Shown: positions 34,325-44,200 of the stretch, piece by piece
Layout: each line of letters begins with the position of its first letter
Position numbering within the stretch: position 1 is the first letter of the stretch
NCBI RefSeq assembly: GCF_023146395.1
Contig: NZ_JAGLCD010000004.1
Location: forward strand, 1 to 64,000
From: Aeromicrobium sp.
Lineage (GTDB): Bacteria; Actinomycetota; Actinomycetes; Propionibacteriales; Nocardioidaceae
Direction of reading: 5' to 3'
Length of the DNA: 64,000 nt
Notes under the pieces: model-generated
Told to the model about the DNA's origin: nothing
The model's input: the letters and a program-made list of their open reading frames with translations, nothing else
Databases searched by the model: none
Position numbers and translations under genes: made by a program

Positions 34325-35847
34325 CAGAAGTCCAGGTCGCTCGCGCCGGACTCGGTGGCGGTGGTGCCGGCCACGCGCTGGCCGTTGAGCCCGAAGACCG
34401 CGGTCGACGGCGTCCACTCCAGGGTCGAGGCCCGGGTCACCGAGTTGATGATGCCGCGGACGACGTTGTCGATCTCGATGGTCACGGTGGTGCGGGGGAC
34501 CCCGTTGACGGTCTCCGTCGAGGCCGTCATGGTCGCGTCGAGAACGGCGTTGCCGCTCAGGAAGCCGCCCGAGGAGGTGCCGGTGCGCACCGTTCCGAGG
34601 TTGGAGCCGGGACCGGTCAGGTAGAGGGTGTCGGTGCTCAGGCTGAGGAAGCCGCGATCGACCGTCATCCCGACCTGGACCGGTCGGCCGTCCCAGCCCG
34701 GCGTGACCGTGCCGAGGTCGAGCAGGCGGCTGTACGTCAGGACGATGCGGTCGCCCGGGTCGATGCGCCCGGCGACGCCGCCGTTGATGGTCTGGATGTC
34801 GAGCGCCCTGAGCGGGGTCGTGACGTTGTCGACCTTGCGCGCCGCTACGACGTTCGAGGTGGCGGTGGCGCCGTTGGTGTCGGTCAGCACGGCGCGCAGG
34901 TCGTAGCTGCCGTCGTTGACGCCCGTGGTGGCCCAGGCGCAGGCCCAGGGAGCCGCGGTGTCGGTGCAGATCGTGGTCCACGAGGTCGTGCCGGCGGCCG
35001 CCCGCTGGAAGACCACGGAGGCGACGGGGGCGGTCGAGCTGGCGGTGGCCGTGAGGTTCACGGTGCCTTCGAGGAACGCGCCCGGGTCGGCCAGCGTGAT
35101 GCTGCGGACCGTGTTGTCGACCAGCGTGTCGGGCACGACGGGCGAGGTGATGGTGGTGGAGCCGGAGGTGGCGACCGCGCGCAGGTCGTAGCGGCCGTAC
35201 GGCGTCGACCCCGTGGCCCAGCTGCAGGAGTACGGGCTCGTGCTGGTGGTGCAGATCGTGGTCCAGCTGGTGGTGCCGAGCGGAGCACGCTCGACGCGGA
35301 CGGACCAGCCGGTGCCGGAGGAGATCGTGGGCTTGAGGGTCACGGTGCCGCTGACGACGTCGCCGGGGTCGGCGAGGGTGATCGTGGCGGTGTTCAGGAC
35401 GGTCGTGCGCACCGTGGCGGAGGTCGCGGTGTAGCCGGCCTTGTCGGTCGCGATCGCGCGCAGGTCGTAGGCGCCGTCGGCCAGGCCGGTCGTGCTCCAG
35501 GAGCAGGAGTAGGGCGACTTCGTGGCGGTGCAGATCGTGGACCACGTCGTGGCGCCCGCGGCGCGGGCCTGCAGCTGGACCGAGGCGATGCCCGAGCGGT
35601 CGTCGGCCGCCGTGGCGGTGACGGTGACGGTGCCGCTGACCGTCGAGCCGGGGGAGGTCATCGCCACCGTGGGGGGCGTCCAGTCGGCAGCGGCCTGGAC
35701 CGAGCCGGTGCTCGACGAGGCCGAGACGAACGTGGCCGACGAGAATCCCGTGGCGCCGGCGATGCTGGCACCGGCCGTGAGGGCCAGGGCCAGCAGGGAC
35801 AGCGTGCGCTTCGTCGGGGTGCGTCGGATCTCGAGCCGGTGCTTCAT
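34324..35847 (-). CDS. Secreted Ig-like repeat protein with SipW-type leader
   Basis: A 507-residue secreted protein. Its N-terminus has a long signal peptide followed by GFSSATFVSASSS, as in substrates of SipW-like peptidases. Three Ig-like repeats follow, each with a pattern of AGATTWSTICTATKSPYSCSW type: a conserved Trp, a Thr-rich strand, a Cys pair about nine residues apart, a DLRA strand, and the LADPGDVVSGTV start of the next unit. The C-terminal 170 residues are a separate beta-rich domain. There is no LPxTG motif and no clear membrane anchor. It is encoded after the SipW-like peptidase and the TasA-like protein and is probably a surface fibre or adhesin component. Confidence 0.78.
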   Translation of the reverse strand: MKHRLEIRRTPTKRTLSLLALALTAGASIAGATGFSSATFVSASSSTGSVQAAADWTPPTVAMTSPGSTVSGTVTVTATAADDRSGIASVQLQARAAGATTWSTICTATKSPYSCSWSTTGLADGAYDLRAIATDKAGYTATSATVRTTVLNTATITLADPGDVVSGTVTLKPTISSGTGWSVRVERAPLGTTSWTTICTTSTSPYSCSWATGSTPYGRYDLRAVATSGSTTITSPVVPDTLVDNTVRSITLADPGAFLEGTVNLTATASSTAPVASVVFQRAAAGTTSWTTICTDTAAPWACAWATTGVNDGSYDLRAVLTDTNGATATSNVVAARKVDNVTTPLRALDIQTINGGVAGRIDPGDRIVLTYSRLLDLGTVTPGWDGRPVQVGMTVDRGFLSLSTDTLYLTGPGSNLGTVRTGTSSGGFLSGNAVLDATMTASTETVNGVPRTTVTIEIDNVVRGIINSVTRASTLEWTPSTAVFGLNGQRVAGTTATESGASDLDF

Positions 35848-35854
35848 GGCGAGC

Positions 35855-36553
35855 TCAGGACCGTCCGCTGGTGGCCAGGTGGCGGGGGGCCGGTCGTCCT
35901 GAGGTCATGGCATCAACGCTAGTGAGCGCCGTGGCCCAGGCGGGTGACAGGACGTCCACGCGATCTCCACAATTCGGAACTGCCTCGACGGCCTCCTCGT
36001 GCACATCCTCGTTGATGCGGGAGGGGCGCAGTGCGCCGATCAGCTGCACGAGCGCCATCAGCGCGATGATCGCGGCGGGCAGGCCCACGACGAGCATGCG
36101 GACCTGGCGGTCGGCCATCGCGATCATGAGCCAGCCGACCTTCGGCACCGCGTGCTGCACGACGGGCTGCTCGGAGCCGACGAGGGAGAAGGTCCACGGG
36201 TCGGGGTCGGGGTTCGCGTCGCCCTGGGTGCGAAAGACGGTGGTGCCGTTCTCGCCGGGCTCCATCGAGAGGATCCGGTGGGTCACGAGGGTGGAGACGC
36301 CGCTGCTGGCCGGAGGCAGGTAGGTGATGACGTCACCGACCTTGAGGTCCGCGGCGGGGGTGTTCTTCGAGAACACGATCGAGCCCTTGTCGATCGTGCC
36401 GGTCATGGACCCACCGGTGATGACGTAGCGCTCGTAGCCGAGGAACGAGGGCACGACGTAGGCGATGGCACCGAGGGTCAGGGTGACGAGGAGCAGGTTC
36501 ACCACGAGGCCGCCCAGCCGGCGCGCGATCGGGCGGGTCTGGGCGGCTCTCAT
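35855..36553 (-). CDS. sipW: SipW-type signal peptidase I
   Basis: A 232-residue membrane peptidase of the endoplasmic-reticulum/SipW type. The nucleophile Ser49 lies in ITGGSM. The general base is His92 in VTHRI, where ordinary bacterial signal peptidases have Lys. Asp112 is in RTQGDANP. One membrane segment precedes the catalytic domain and a second lies near 155-175, followed by a cytoplasmic or external tail of about 55 residues. SipW in Bacillus matures TasA and TapA. Here both flanking genes code for proteins with matching leaders, so the substrate relationship is well supported. Confidence 0.9.
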   Translation of the reverse strand: MRAAQTRPIARRLGGLVVNLLLVTLTLGAIAYVVPSFLGYERYVITGGSMTGTIDKGSIVFSKNTPAADLKVGDVITYLPPASSGVSTLVTHRILSMEPGENGTTVFRTQGDANPDPDPWTFSLVGSEQPVVQHAVPKVGWLMIAMADRQVRMLVVGLPAAIIALMALVQLIGALRPSRINEDVHEEAVEAVPNCGDRVDVLSPAWATALTSVDAMTSGRPAPRHLATSGRS

Positions 36554-36613
36554 GGTGGCTCCTCGTCAGGGGAAGGGTGCGGCGTGGCCGCGGGGGTGTC
36601 GCTCAGGCGACGA

Positions 36614-37144
36614 TCACTGGGTGAAGGTCGAGCCCTCGAGCTGGACCGAGTCCCACGTGTAGGTGGCGGTGGCGTTCTTGCCCTGGTCGGCGTTGTCGGC
36701 GCCCTGGGCGAGCTTGACCGTGAAGTCGAACGTGCTGGAGGCGTCGGGCGCGATCTGGCCGATGTCCTTCTTGACGCCGTCCTCGAGGCCGCCGAAGGTG
36801 CCGGTGTAGACCACGGAACCGGTCGTGGCGTTCGTGATCGTCAGGCTCAGGTTCGAGCCGGTGAAGCCGTTGGTGGAGCTCTGCTCGGTCAGGCTGAACG
36901 CGGCCGGCAGGCTGCCGGTGTTCTTGAGCGTCAGCGAGCCGGTGAGCGTGTCGCCGGGCTTCAGGTCGGTCAGCGTGAAGATCGCGGCGTCGTCCTTGGA
37001 GTTGGTGTGCGTCAGCGTGCCGGAGGTGACCGAGCTGATCGTGTTCGCGGTGGTCGAGGTGAACGTGGCGCCCGAGCCGACCGCGATGGCGCCGGCGGCG
37101 GCGAGGGTGGCGAGCGGGACGAGGATCTTGCGCGAGTTCTTCAT
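36614..37144 (-). CDS. TasA/CalY-like secreted protein
   Basis: A 176-residue protein with a SipW-dependent-type signal peptide: MKNSRKILVPLATLAAAG, a hydrophobic stretch, then GSGATFTSTTANTISS. The mature part is a beta-rich TasA/CalY (camelysin) fold, with the conserved LKPGDTLTGSLTLKNTGSLPA segment in the middle. TasA forms extracellular fibres in Bacillus biofilms. An AGGGAGA Shine-Dalgarno lies 6 bp before the ATG. It is the first gene of the minus-strand operon. Fibre formation in this organism is an inference from the family and the SipW-like neighbour. Confidence 0.82.
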   Translation of the reverse strand: MKNSRKILVPLATLAAAGAIAVGSGATFTSTTANTISSVTSGTLTHTNSKDDAAIFTLTDLKPGDTLTGSLTLKNTGSLPAAFSLTEQSSTNGFTGSNLSLTITNATTGSVVYTGTFGGLEDGVKKDIGQIAPDASSTFDFTVKLAQGADNADQGKNATATYTWDSVQLEGSTFTQ

Positions 37145-37423
37145 GGTGTCTCCCTGTGACGAGGTGGTTGGTGTCGGAACCGGCGGCCGCTTCTTGACCG
37201 CCGGTGCCGATGTGACAACTCTCGCGAGGCGCGCTCCACGCTCCCTCCACGTCAGGGCCACCGGATCTCCACAACTCGGCACATGACGCCACGAATCCCC
37301 ACGGGCGGGCCGTGGAGGGGTCGAAGGGCGGGAGGCGGCAGCTTTGGCGTCCTCCGGCGGGGGCGCGTGGCGGAGTGCGGCGGCCTCGGACCTGAGCGCC
37401 ACGATCGGCTCTAGGGTCGAGTC

Positions 37424-38710
37424 ATGTCGCGCACCTTGTCTTCCGCGGGAGTGATGCTCGATTTCGACGCGCTCTATGAGCGAATCTGGAATCTTGCGGC
37501 TGACGATCGAGGGGACGGGACACGCCTCTTCCATTCGATCGGCCAGACGAGCCTTACGCGGCTGGTCGCTGAGATGAGCGCTTCCCCCGTGGTCGGTGGC
37601 AGGACCGAGGAGCCGAACAACAGCCTGCGGTCCTTGGTTCACCGAGAACTGATTGTCGGCGGGTGGGGTCGCCGGACGGGAGAGCGCACGTTCCGCCTCC
37701 GGCGTCCGCCGCGTGCGTGGGACGATTACGCCAGGCTTCACGATCTGATGTGCGCCATCCCAGAGGGTCGATGGACGACGTATGGAGACCTCGGTCGCGC
37801 TGCGGGCATTCACCCCAAGGGCCTGGGGAGCCACATCAAGAGCAAGCCCTGCTGCCCCCATGCTGTTCGGGTGCTGCAGGCGGGTGGTGTGCCTCATCGC
37901 GACAGCTTCAGGTGGAGCGACCCTGATGATCGGGGCCTCGACCCCAACGAGGTCTTGGCGAGCGAAGGCGTGCGATTCGTCGGGGGTGCCGCCGATCCGC
38001 AGCAGCATCTGGGGGCACGAGAACTTCTGGACCTGATCGACCAGCGTGACGATTCACCGGAGTACGAGTGGCCAACGCTCGACTGGGTGGCCAGTCCGCC
38101 AGAGAGCGGCACGGAGCGGCACCTGAGGGACTGCGAGAGTCTCGGTGACGGGCCACGATCGATCGCCGAGGCACCTCAGCTGCGCGACGTGCCACCCTGC
38201 GGCCTCTGCCTGGTCCGTGCGAGGGCATCGCAGCACGTTCAGCGCGGGCCTTCTCTGAACGACGGCCCGTCCGAGCCCGCCAATGAGGAGCTGCGCGCCG
38301 GCGGAACGGACATTGCGCAGGTAGTCCTCGTGCGAAGGGAACAGCGGTTTCTGCGCCGACACCTTCTCGCAGGCCGTGCGATCGCTGCCTGCGACATCTG
38401 CGGCCGGATGCTGTCGACGGAGCTACTGGTGGCCGCCCACATCACTCCCAGGGCCTCTCTCGACGAAGCTGAGCGACTCGACTTCGCATCCGCAGCGATG
38501 CTCGCATGCTTGTTCGGTTGCGACGCGATGTTCGAGGCCGGATACATCGGAGTGAACGCGGACGGTGAAGTGATCTCCCTGAGGCGTCCGCCTACACCAG
38601 CCGTGGCCGGCGCGGTGACGGCGGTCGAAGGTTTGGCCGCCGGTCGGTACACCTCTCACACTGCTCCCCGATTCGCGCAGCACGCTGACCTCTTCGCGGG
38701 GCTCGCCTGA
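37424..38710 (+). CDS. Alkyltransferase-like (ATL) domain fused to HNH domain
   Basis: A 428-residue protein of a rare layout. Residues about 100-165 match the DNA-binding domain of O6-alkylguanine transferases (IPEGRWTTYGDLGRAAGIHPKGLG, with Tyr120 as the expected base-flipping finger). The usual PCHR active site is replaced by KPCCPHAVRVLQAGG. Residues about 305-385 form an HNH_2-like nuclease domain with CDICG (Cys323, Cys326) and AAHI (His339); the second histidine position reads CD (Cys366-Asp367). The N-terminal 100 residues are unknown, and a CGLC pair sits near 259-262. The likely role is recognition of modified or alkylated bases followed by cutting, that is, modification-dependent restriction. 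Activity is unproven because of the HNH change. Confidence 0.7.
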   Translation: MSRTLSSAGVMLDFDALYERIWNLAADDRGDGTRLFHSIGQTSLTRLVAEMSASPVVGGRTEEPNNSLRSLVHRELIVGGWGRRTGERTFRLRRPPRAWDDYARLHDLMCAIPEGRWTTYGDLGRAAGIHPKGLGSHIKSKPCCPHAVRVLQAGGVPHRDSFRWSDPDDRGLDPNEVLASEGVRFVGGAADPQQHLGARELLDLIDQRDDSPEYEWPTLDWVASPPESGTERHLRDCESLGDGPRSIAEAPQLRDVPPCGLCLVRARASQHVQRGPSLNDGPSEPANEELRAGGTDIAQVVLVRREQRFLRRHLLAGRAIAACDICGRMLSTELLVAAHITPRASLDEAERLDFASAAMLACLFGCDAMFEAGYIGVNADGEVISLRRPPTPAVAGAVTAVEGLAAGRYTSHTAPRFAQHADLFAGLA

Positions 38711-38798
38711 CGGTGGCCGGGCCGCGTGTTGCGTGTACTCAGGCAACACTCATCTACGCGAGTGTGTGCCCCGCGGTGCTCGCGGGTACTCCCTCCAT

Positions 38799-40175
38799 AT
38801 GGCTTCCACGACGACGATCAACCCCGCCACCGGCGAGGACCTCACGACCTACCAGCTGCAGACCGACGACGAGGTCGCCCAGATCATCGAGGCGACCCAC
38901 ACGGCCTTCGACTCCTGGCGCAAGGTCGCGCTGGAGGACCGGGCCGAGAAGATCCGCGCACTCGGTGAGCTGCTGCGCACGAACGAGCGCGAGCTCTCCG
39001 AGCTCATGACGACCGAGATGGGCAAGCCCCTCGAGCAGGGTTCCCAGGAGGTGCAGCTGTGCGCCGCGATCTGCGACTGGACCGCCGACAACGCCGCTGA
39101 CGCCCTCGCCGACGTCGAGCAGCCGATGGAGGGTGGCCGCGCGATCATCACCCACGCGCCGATCGGTGTGGTCTACGGCATCCAGCCCTGGAACTTCCCG
39201 ATCTACCAGGTCATCCGTTACAGCGTGCCGCAGCTCGTCGCGGGCAACACGGTGCTGCTCAAGCACGCCGAGTCGGTCTTCGGCACGGCGCTGCGCCTCG
39301 AGGAGCTCTACCGCGAGGCGGGGCTGCCCAAGGACACGTTCCGGGCGCTGCTGATCGACCACGACCAGTCCGACGACGTCATCGCCCACGAGAAGGTGCG
39401 CGGGGTGACGCTGACGGGCTCGGACGTGGCCGGCCGGCACGTCGCCGCGAAGGCGGCCGAGAACCTGAAGAAGTCGGTCGTCGAGCTGGGCAGCAACGAC
39501 GCCTACCTCGTGCTGTCCGACGCCGACGTCGAGCTCGCCGTGGAGATGAGCGTGCAGGGCCGCATCGCCAACAACGGCCAGACGTGCGTCGGCGCGAAGC
39601 GATTCGTCGTGGTCGACGCGGTCTACGACGAGTTCCGCGACGGCTACGTCGAGGCGATGAAGGCCATTGAGCTGGGCGACCCCATGCAGGACGGCACGGC
39701 CCTCGGCCCGATGTCGCGCGAGCAGCTACGCGACGAGCTCCACGACCAGGTCACCGAGTCGGTCGACGGCGGCGCAACCGTGCTCGTGGGCGGGGAGAAG
39801 CCCGACCGCGCCGGCGCCTGGTACCCCGCCACGGTGATCGAGGACGTCACGCCCGGCCAGCCCGCCTACGACGACGAGCTCTTCGGTCCGGTCGCGGCGC
39901 TGATCCGCGCGAAGGACGACGAGGACGCGATGCGTATCGCCAACGACTCGCGCTACGGCCTCGGCGGCGGCATCTTCTCGCGCGACGAGAAGCGCGCGAT
40001 CGAGCTGGCCCGCGCCGAGTTCGACACCGGCATGGTCAACATCAACGGCTTCAGCCTGGCCCAGCCCAACCTGCCGTTCGGGGGAGTGAAGGACTCCGGC
40101 TACGGCCGCGAGCACGGCGAGGCCGGGTTCAAGGAGTTCGTGAACATCAAGACGTTGATGATCGCCGAGGCGTGA
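38799..40175 (+). CDS. NAD(P)-dependent aldehyde dehydrogenase, succinate-semialdehyde type
   Basis: A 458-residue aldehyde dehydrogenase with the N-terminal cofactor-site motif PWNFPIY (130-136), the general-base region VELGSNDAYL (Glu229) and the nucleophile Cys263 in GQTCVGAKR. The ELGS variant instead of ELGG and the overall spacing fit the GabD/SSADH-like group. It oxidises a semialdehyde or similar aldehyde to the acid, feeding the TCA cycle. The ATG at MASTTTINPATGEDL gives the standard N-terminus. A strong stem-loop follows the stop. It looks like a normal core gene standing within the accessory region. Confidence 0.9.
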   Translation: MASTTTINPATGEDLTTYQLQTDDEVAQIIEATHTAFDSWRKVALEDRAEKIRALGELLRTNERELSELMTTEMGKPLEQGSQEVQLCAAICDWTADNAADALADVEQPMEGGRAIITHAPIGVVYGIQPWNFPIYQVIRYSVPQLVAGNTVLLKHAESVFGTALRLEELYREAGLPKDTFRALLIDHDQSDDVIAHEKVRGVTLTGSDVAGRHVAAKAAENLKKSVVELGSNDAYLVLSDADVELAVEMSVQGRIANNGQTCVGAKRFVVVDAVYDEFRDGYVEAMKAIELGDPMQDGTALGPMSREQLRDELHDQVTESVDGGATVLVGGEKPDRAGAWYPATVIEDVTPGQPAYDDELFGPVAALIRAKDDEDAMRIANDSRYGLGGGIFSRDEKRAIELARAEFDTGMVNINGFSLAQPNLPFGGVKDSGYGREHGEAGFKEFVNIKTLMIAEA

Positions 40176-40180
40176 GCCGC

Positions 40181-40219
40181 GGCCGCTCGGGCAGACAGGC
40201 ATCCGCTGCCCGAGCGGCC
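40181..40219 (+). terminator. Stem-loop after the aldehyde dehydrogenase gene
   Basis: A perfect 14-bp stem, GGCCGCTCGGGCAG paired with CTGCCCGAGCGGCC, encloses an 11-nt loop and begins 5 bp after the stop codon. It has no T-tract, which is common for intrinsic terminators in high-GC actinobacteria. Confidence 0.7.
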
Positions 40220-40282
40220 CTCGCGTGAGCAAGACACCACCCTCGGCGCCCGTGGGTTGCGGCGTCGCGAGACACTGGGGCC

Positions 40283-40720
40283 GTGGCTGAGTACTGCGAT
40301 CGATGCGACCTGCCTCTCGACCAATGCGTGCACGGGCGCCCTGCTCCGGTGGTGGTGCCGAAGGCCGCTCCGCCCAAGAAGCCGGCAGCGCCCCGGAAGG
40401 CGAAGCCGGCGCAGCCGCCCGTCGAGACGCGCCGGGTCCCGACAGCCCGGCGCACGTCCACCACGGCCTATCGCCAGGTGATCCTCGAGGTCCTGCGTGA
40501 CATGGGCGGCCGCGGCCAGGCGGATGAGATCCTCGCCGAGGTCGAGCGTCGTCTGGGGTCCCGCCTCCGCGACGGCGACTACGAGGTGGTGCAGGGCGAG
40601 GCCCGCTGGCGGCGCGCCGCACGGTTCGAGCGCAAGGACATGGTCGAGGCCGGCCTCCTGGAGCCGGTGATCGAGCGTGGCGTCTGGCAGCTCACGCCCG
40701 CTGGCCTGAGCGAGGGTTGA
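40283..40720 (+). CDS. Zinc-ribbon plus winged-helix protein of unknown role
   Basis: A 145-residue protein starting with a short CDRCDLPLDQC cysteine pattern that could bind zinc. A basic Pro/Lys/Ala linker (about 22-60) follows, then a C-terminal domain (about 60-142) that resembles the winged-helix module found at the N-terminus of Mrr-like restriction proteins and in ASXL/HB1 proteins (YRQVILEVLRDMGGRGQADEI to WQLTPAG). It is probably a DNA-binding protein. It starts with GTG. No nuclease domain is attached. The family call is tentative; such proteins sit both in core and in defence contexts. Confidence 0.6.
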   Translation: MAEYCDRCDLPLDQCVHGRPAPVVVPKAAPPKKPAAPRKAKPAQPPVETRRVPTARRTSTTAYRQVILEVLRDMGGRGQADEILAEVERRLGSRLRDGDYEVVQGEARWRRAARFERKDMVEAGLLEPVIERGVWQLTPAGLSEG

Positions 40721-40821
40721 CGACGGCGGCGTCCGCTCTCGCCGACGCAGGTCGGTTTCAACCTCTCCGACGAATCAGCGCGAAACCAGCGGGTCGAAAG
40801 ATCGAGCCGGACGCCCCCTGG

Positions 40822-40962
40822 TCAGCGAGGCGGCCGAAGGTCGCGGCGAGCCTTGACGTTGTCGACAGCCCGCTTGATCCGCGCCTGGTTCTCGGGCTTG
40901 CGTGCCTGGTCGTAGACGAGCTTGGCGACGCCGAGTGCTCCGGCTCTCTTGAACAATCCCAT
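40822..40962 (-). CDS. 46-residue basic helical protein
   Basis: A small gene starting at an ATG (MGLFKRAGALGVAKLVYDQA) and ending in KARRDLRPPR. The product is amphipathic, strongly basic at the C-terminus, and has no signal peptide. Codon use is normal for the organism, with GC-rich third positions. It resembles short actinobacterial hypothetical proteins that I recall having this MGLF start, but I cannot confirm a family. It lies alone on the minus strand just before the large NTPase gene, facing the winged-helix gene. Confidence 0.55.
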   Translation of the reverse strand: MGLFKRAGALGVAKLVYDQARKPENQARIKRAVDNVKARRDLRPPR

Positions 40963-41219
40963 GCCTCAGGCTAAGTCGACGCACAGCAACCGGCTCGTCG
41001 AAGCGCAGCCGCCGGGCCCGGGAAAACGGACGTTCCGCTTCAACATGAGAATGGGCATGTTTGTGCAAGTAGAGGCTTGCGAGTGTCAGGCGGTCCGCGC
41101 GCCGCCGGTGGTAGGTCTTCGTTCCGCTTGTCCCGGAAGGCTCGGGCTCGGGCTAGGTCGTTCGTTCGCCAACCATTCTCAAGATGCTCGAGTACCGTCG
41201 CCCGAGGAGGGCAAGCGCA

Positions 41220-44200
41220 GTGACTCAGGCAGGTGGAGCATCCGACAAGTACGGAAACGAGTACGAGTCGTGGTGGACGATCACGCGGTTGATGGATGTT
41301 CTCAGTGGTAGGGCGCACACCATCACGTTGGAGCCGATCGGGCCGGGCGGTGCGGGAGTCGAGTTTGCGGTTCGAGAACCTGATCGCACGGTCAGGGAAC
41401 AGGTGAAGAGCGGTACCTCGCGGCCGAACCTCTCACTCAACACCGTCGCGCGAGACCTCGTGCGTCCAGTCCTGGACCACCTGCACAGAGGTGATTCCAT
41501 CCGATTCGTCTTGGCCAGCCCGGCGCGCGAGTTCACGGGGCTTCTGGACGGTGTGAAGGCGGGGCGGCCAGATCCCGACGGACTCGAAGCCTTTGCTTCT
41601 TTGCTTGGGGCTGAGCGCGGCGAGGTGCAAGACCTTCTTGAGCGAATCGAGGTCGAGCACTGGCCCGGATCTGCGTTGCGCAATCACGTTGAGGCAAGGG
41701 TTGGTGAGCAGGTCTCCGGAAGTCCTTCGTCCATCGTGCGACGGCTTCACGGTTGGCTATTCCAGAAGGTGCATCAGACGATCGATGCAAACGACGTACG
41801 AAGTTTCCTAGGTGAGGACGGGCTGCACCCTCGCGACCTTCGAGACGACCCAGCTGTCGCCGTGGTGCTGCGGCAGAGCGTGGACCGATACGTGCGCAGG
41901 TTGAGGTCGGCTGCCGGACCGATTGCAATAGTGGGCCGCCACGAATTGGAAACGTTGGTTCAGCAGCTCGAAGGTGGCGCCAGGATCGTCATGCTTCATG
42001 GGGACCCCGGCATTGGGAAATCTCAAGTGATCGGCAAGCTCCTCGAGCGGTTCGATTCCGTGCCAGCGGTAGTTATTCGCATGGATGCGCTTCAATCAGT
42101 CGCTTACACCGCCTCTCAGCTTGGTGAACAATTCGGTCTGAATGGGTCACCCGGGCAGCTGCTTGGTGCGTTTTCGGCTGATCAGCCGAGCCTCTTGGTG
42201 GTGGATCAACTCGACGCGGTGAGTAGCTTCAGCGGCCGGATAACCGAGGCCTTCGCCGCAGTCGAGGACCTTCTCGACCGGAGCAGGTCCTGGCCGCAGA
42301 TGCGAGTGCTCTTATCGGTTCGAACAGTGGATCTGCGCCGTGACCCTCGATTCGCGGCGATCCTCAAACGCGAGGATTGTGTCGAGGTCGAGCTGGGAGG
42401 TTTGAACCCAGATCAGATTGCCGAGGCTCTGGAAGCGGCGGAGGGCACGGCGATCTCGGAGAAGATCCGGCGGTCGGAGCTGGTCAAGAACCCCTTGTAT
42501 CTGCGCCTTGCAGTTGACGCAGGGGCTAGTTTCGGCCGAGATGCGCAACTCACACCGACTGATCTCTTCGATGCCGTAGAGGTTGAGGCGCAACGTTCGG
42601 CGCCGGATGGGACCGATGTCGGTCAATGGAACACAGTCATGCAGGCGCTGGCTCGGACGATGGTTGATTCAGAGTCCTTGACGGTGCCTGCGAGCATCGC
42701 AGTCCCCTTTCGACTGACTGTTGACTCGCTCGTGTCGGCCGGGCTGCTGATCGAGGATGGCTCCGGGATTTCGTTCTTCCACGAGCGGTTTATGGACCAT
42801 GTCTTCGCTCGATCGTTCGTGGACGCAGGCGAAAGCCTTCGAGAGTTCCTACTCGGTTCGGGCCAAGCGCTATTCCGTCGAGGGCAGACCCGTCAGGTAC
42901 TTCAGCGTCTGATCGATCTCCAACCTAGGCGATTCTTCGATGTCGCCCTCGACCTACTTGAAGACGGCGCGATCAGGACGCACATCAAGCAGGTCGTCAT
43001 CGAGGTGGCTCGAGGGCTCAGCCCGACACCGTCCGAGTGGCGTCGGTGTGCGTCGGTTGCCAAGAAACTGGAGTTCGCCGGCAACGAAATCCGCGAGCTG
43101 CTCGGCCTCCCCGCGTGGTTCGACGCATGTCACGCTGCGGATGGCCTCCAAGAACTGATGGAAGAGCCATTCGCGGCACAGGTCGTTCCGGTCATGTTGA
43201 GAAACCTCGGCGAGCGTCCGGACGCCCTCCGCGATGTACTTCTTCCGCGTTTAGACGCAGGCCGATTCTCAGACGAGGTCCGCTATTCGCTGCTGCAGAC
43301 CCGCCACCAGCGCCCAAGCGCTCTGGTGGAAGAACTCGTGGCCCGCGGTTGCATTGATGAGACCGTTGAGGGACTCGCTGTCGTTCCAGATGGCGTTTGG
43401 ACGCTGACGTACACATTCAAGCCGGGAGATCCAGTCGCAACATGGTGGGTCGCTCTCATGCTTCGCCGCGCTCTCCAGCTGTGCGACGAGCAAGGACTCG
43501 CAGATCCCTTTGAACACGGAGTCTTGAGCAGGCATTACTCACACGCGCCCCTGAGCGAAATCGCGGACGCCGCACCCGAGGAGTTCCTAGAGGCGGTATT
43601 GCCGTTCGTCCTGGACCTCGCTCGCCGAACAGTGCACCTCAGCGAAGGCGACGAACATGCCCGTTCTCGATGGGATCGCTACTTCCACTCGTCCCTTGAT
43701 GATCTTGACGAAGCGATCTTCGACGCGGTGGCGACCGCTGTCGCTAGCGCATCACGAGATCCTCGAGCGGGAGCAGAAGCCATTCGGCACCTGTCCTCCG
43801 AAGAGCAGCCGACGCGCGCCGCTGCTTACTTGACTGCTCGAGCTCTTGAGGCAATCGGTGACGCTGATCTCGCTTTCTCGTGGCTCGTCGATGAGCCGAA
43901 GAATCTTCGTCTCAAATGGGACGGCCTTCGATACGGGACATCTGCCTCACTCATTCGCCAGTTCGCTTCCTCCGCTTCGCCGACTTCGATCTCGAGGCTT
44001 CTATCGCTAGTGCACTCCGAGGTGCCTCCATTCGAGAAGTCGACGTATGGCTGGAAGCGTCGCGGATGGGCTGAGTGGTCCCTCCTGCTTGCCTTCCCCG
44101 AGGCGGTCCTTCCGGTGGAGAGCCTGCGTCGACGCGAGGAACTGATCAGAAAGTTCGGTTCAGAAGCGCCTAAGCCAACCACGATTACCAGCGGGATGGT

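Noticed and set aside
33926..35545. 539-codon reading of the small membrane protein
   Set aside because: The first 400 codons are the off-frame shadow of the Ig-repeat gene; the real gene is the last 132 codons with a TGATG start.
36614..38008. Long version of the TasA-like gene reaching into the ATL-HNH gene
   Set aside because: The upstream part is antisense to the ATL-HNH gene. The internal ATG with an AGGGAGA ribosome site and signal peptide is the clear start.
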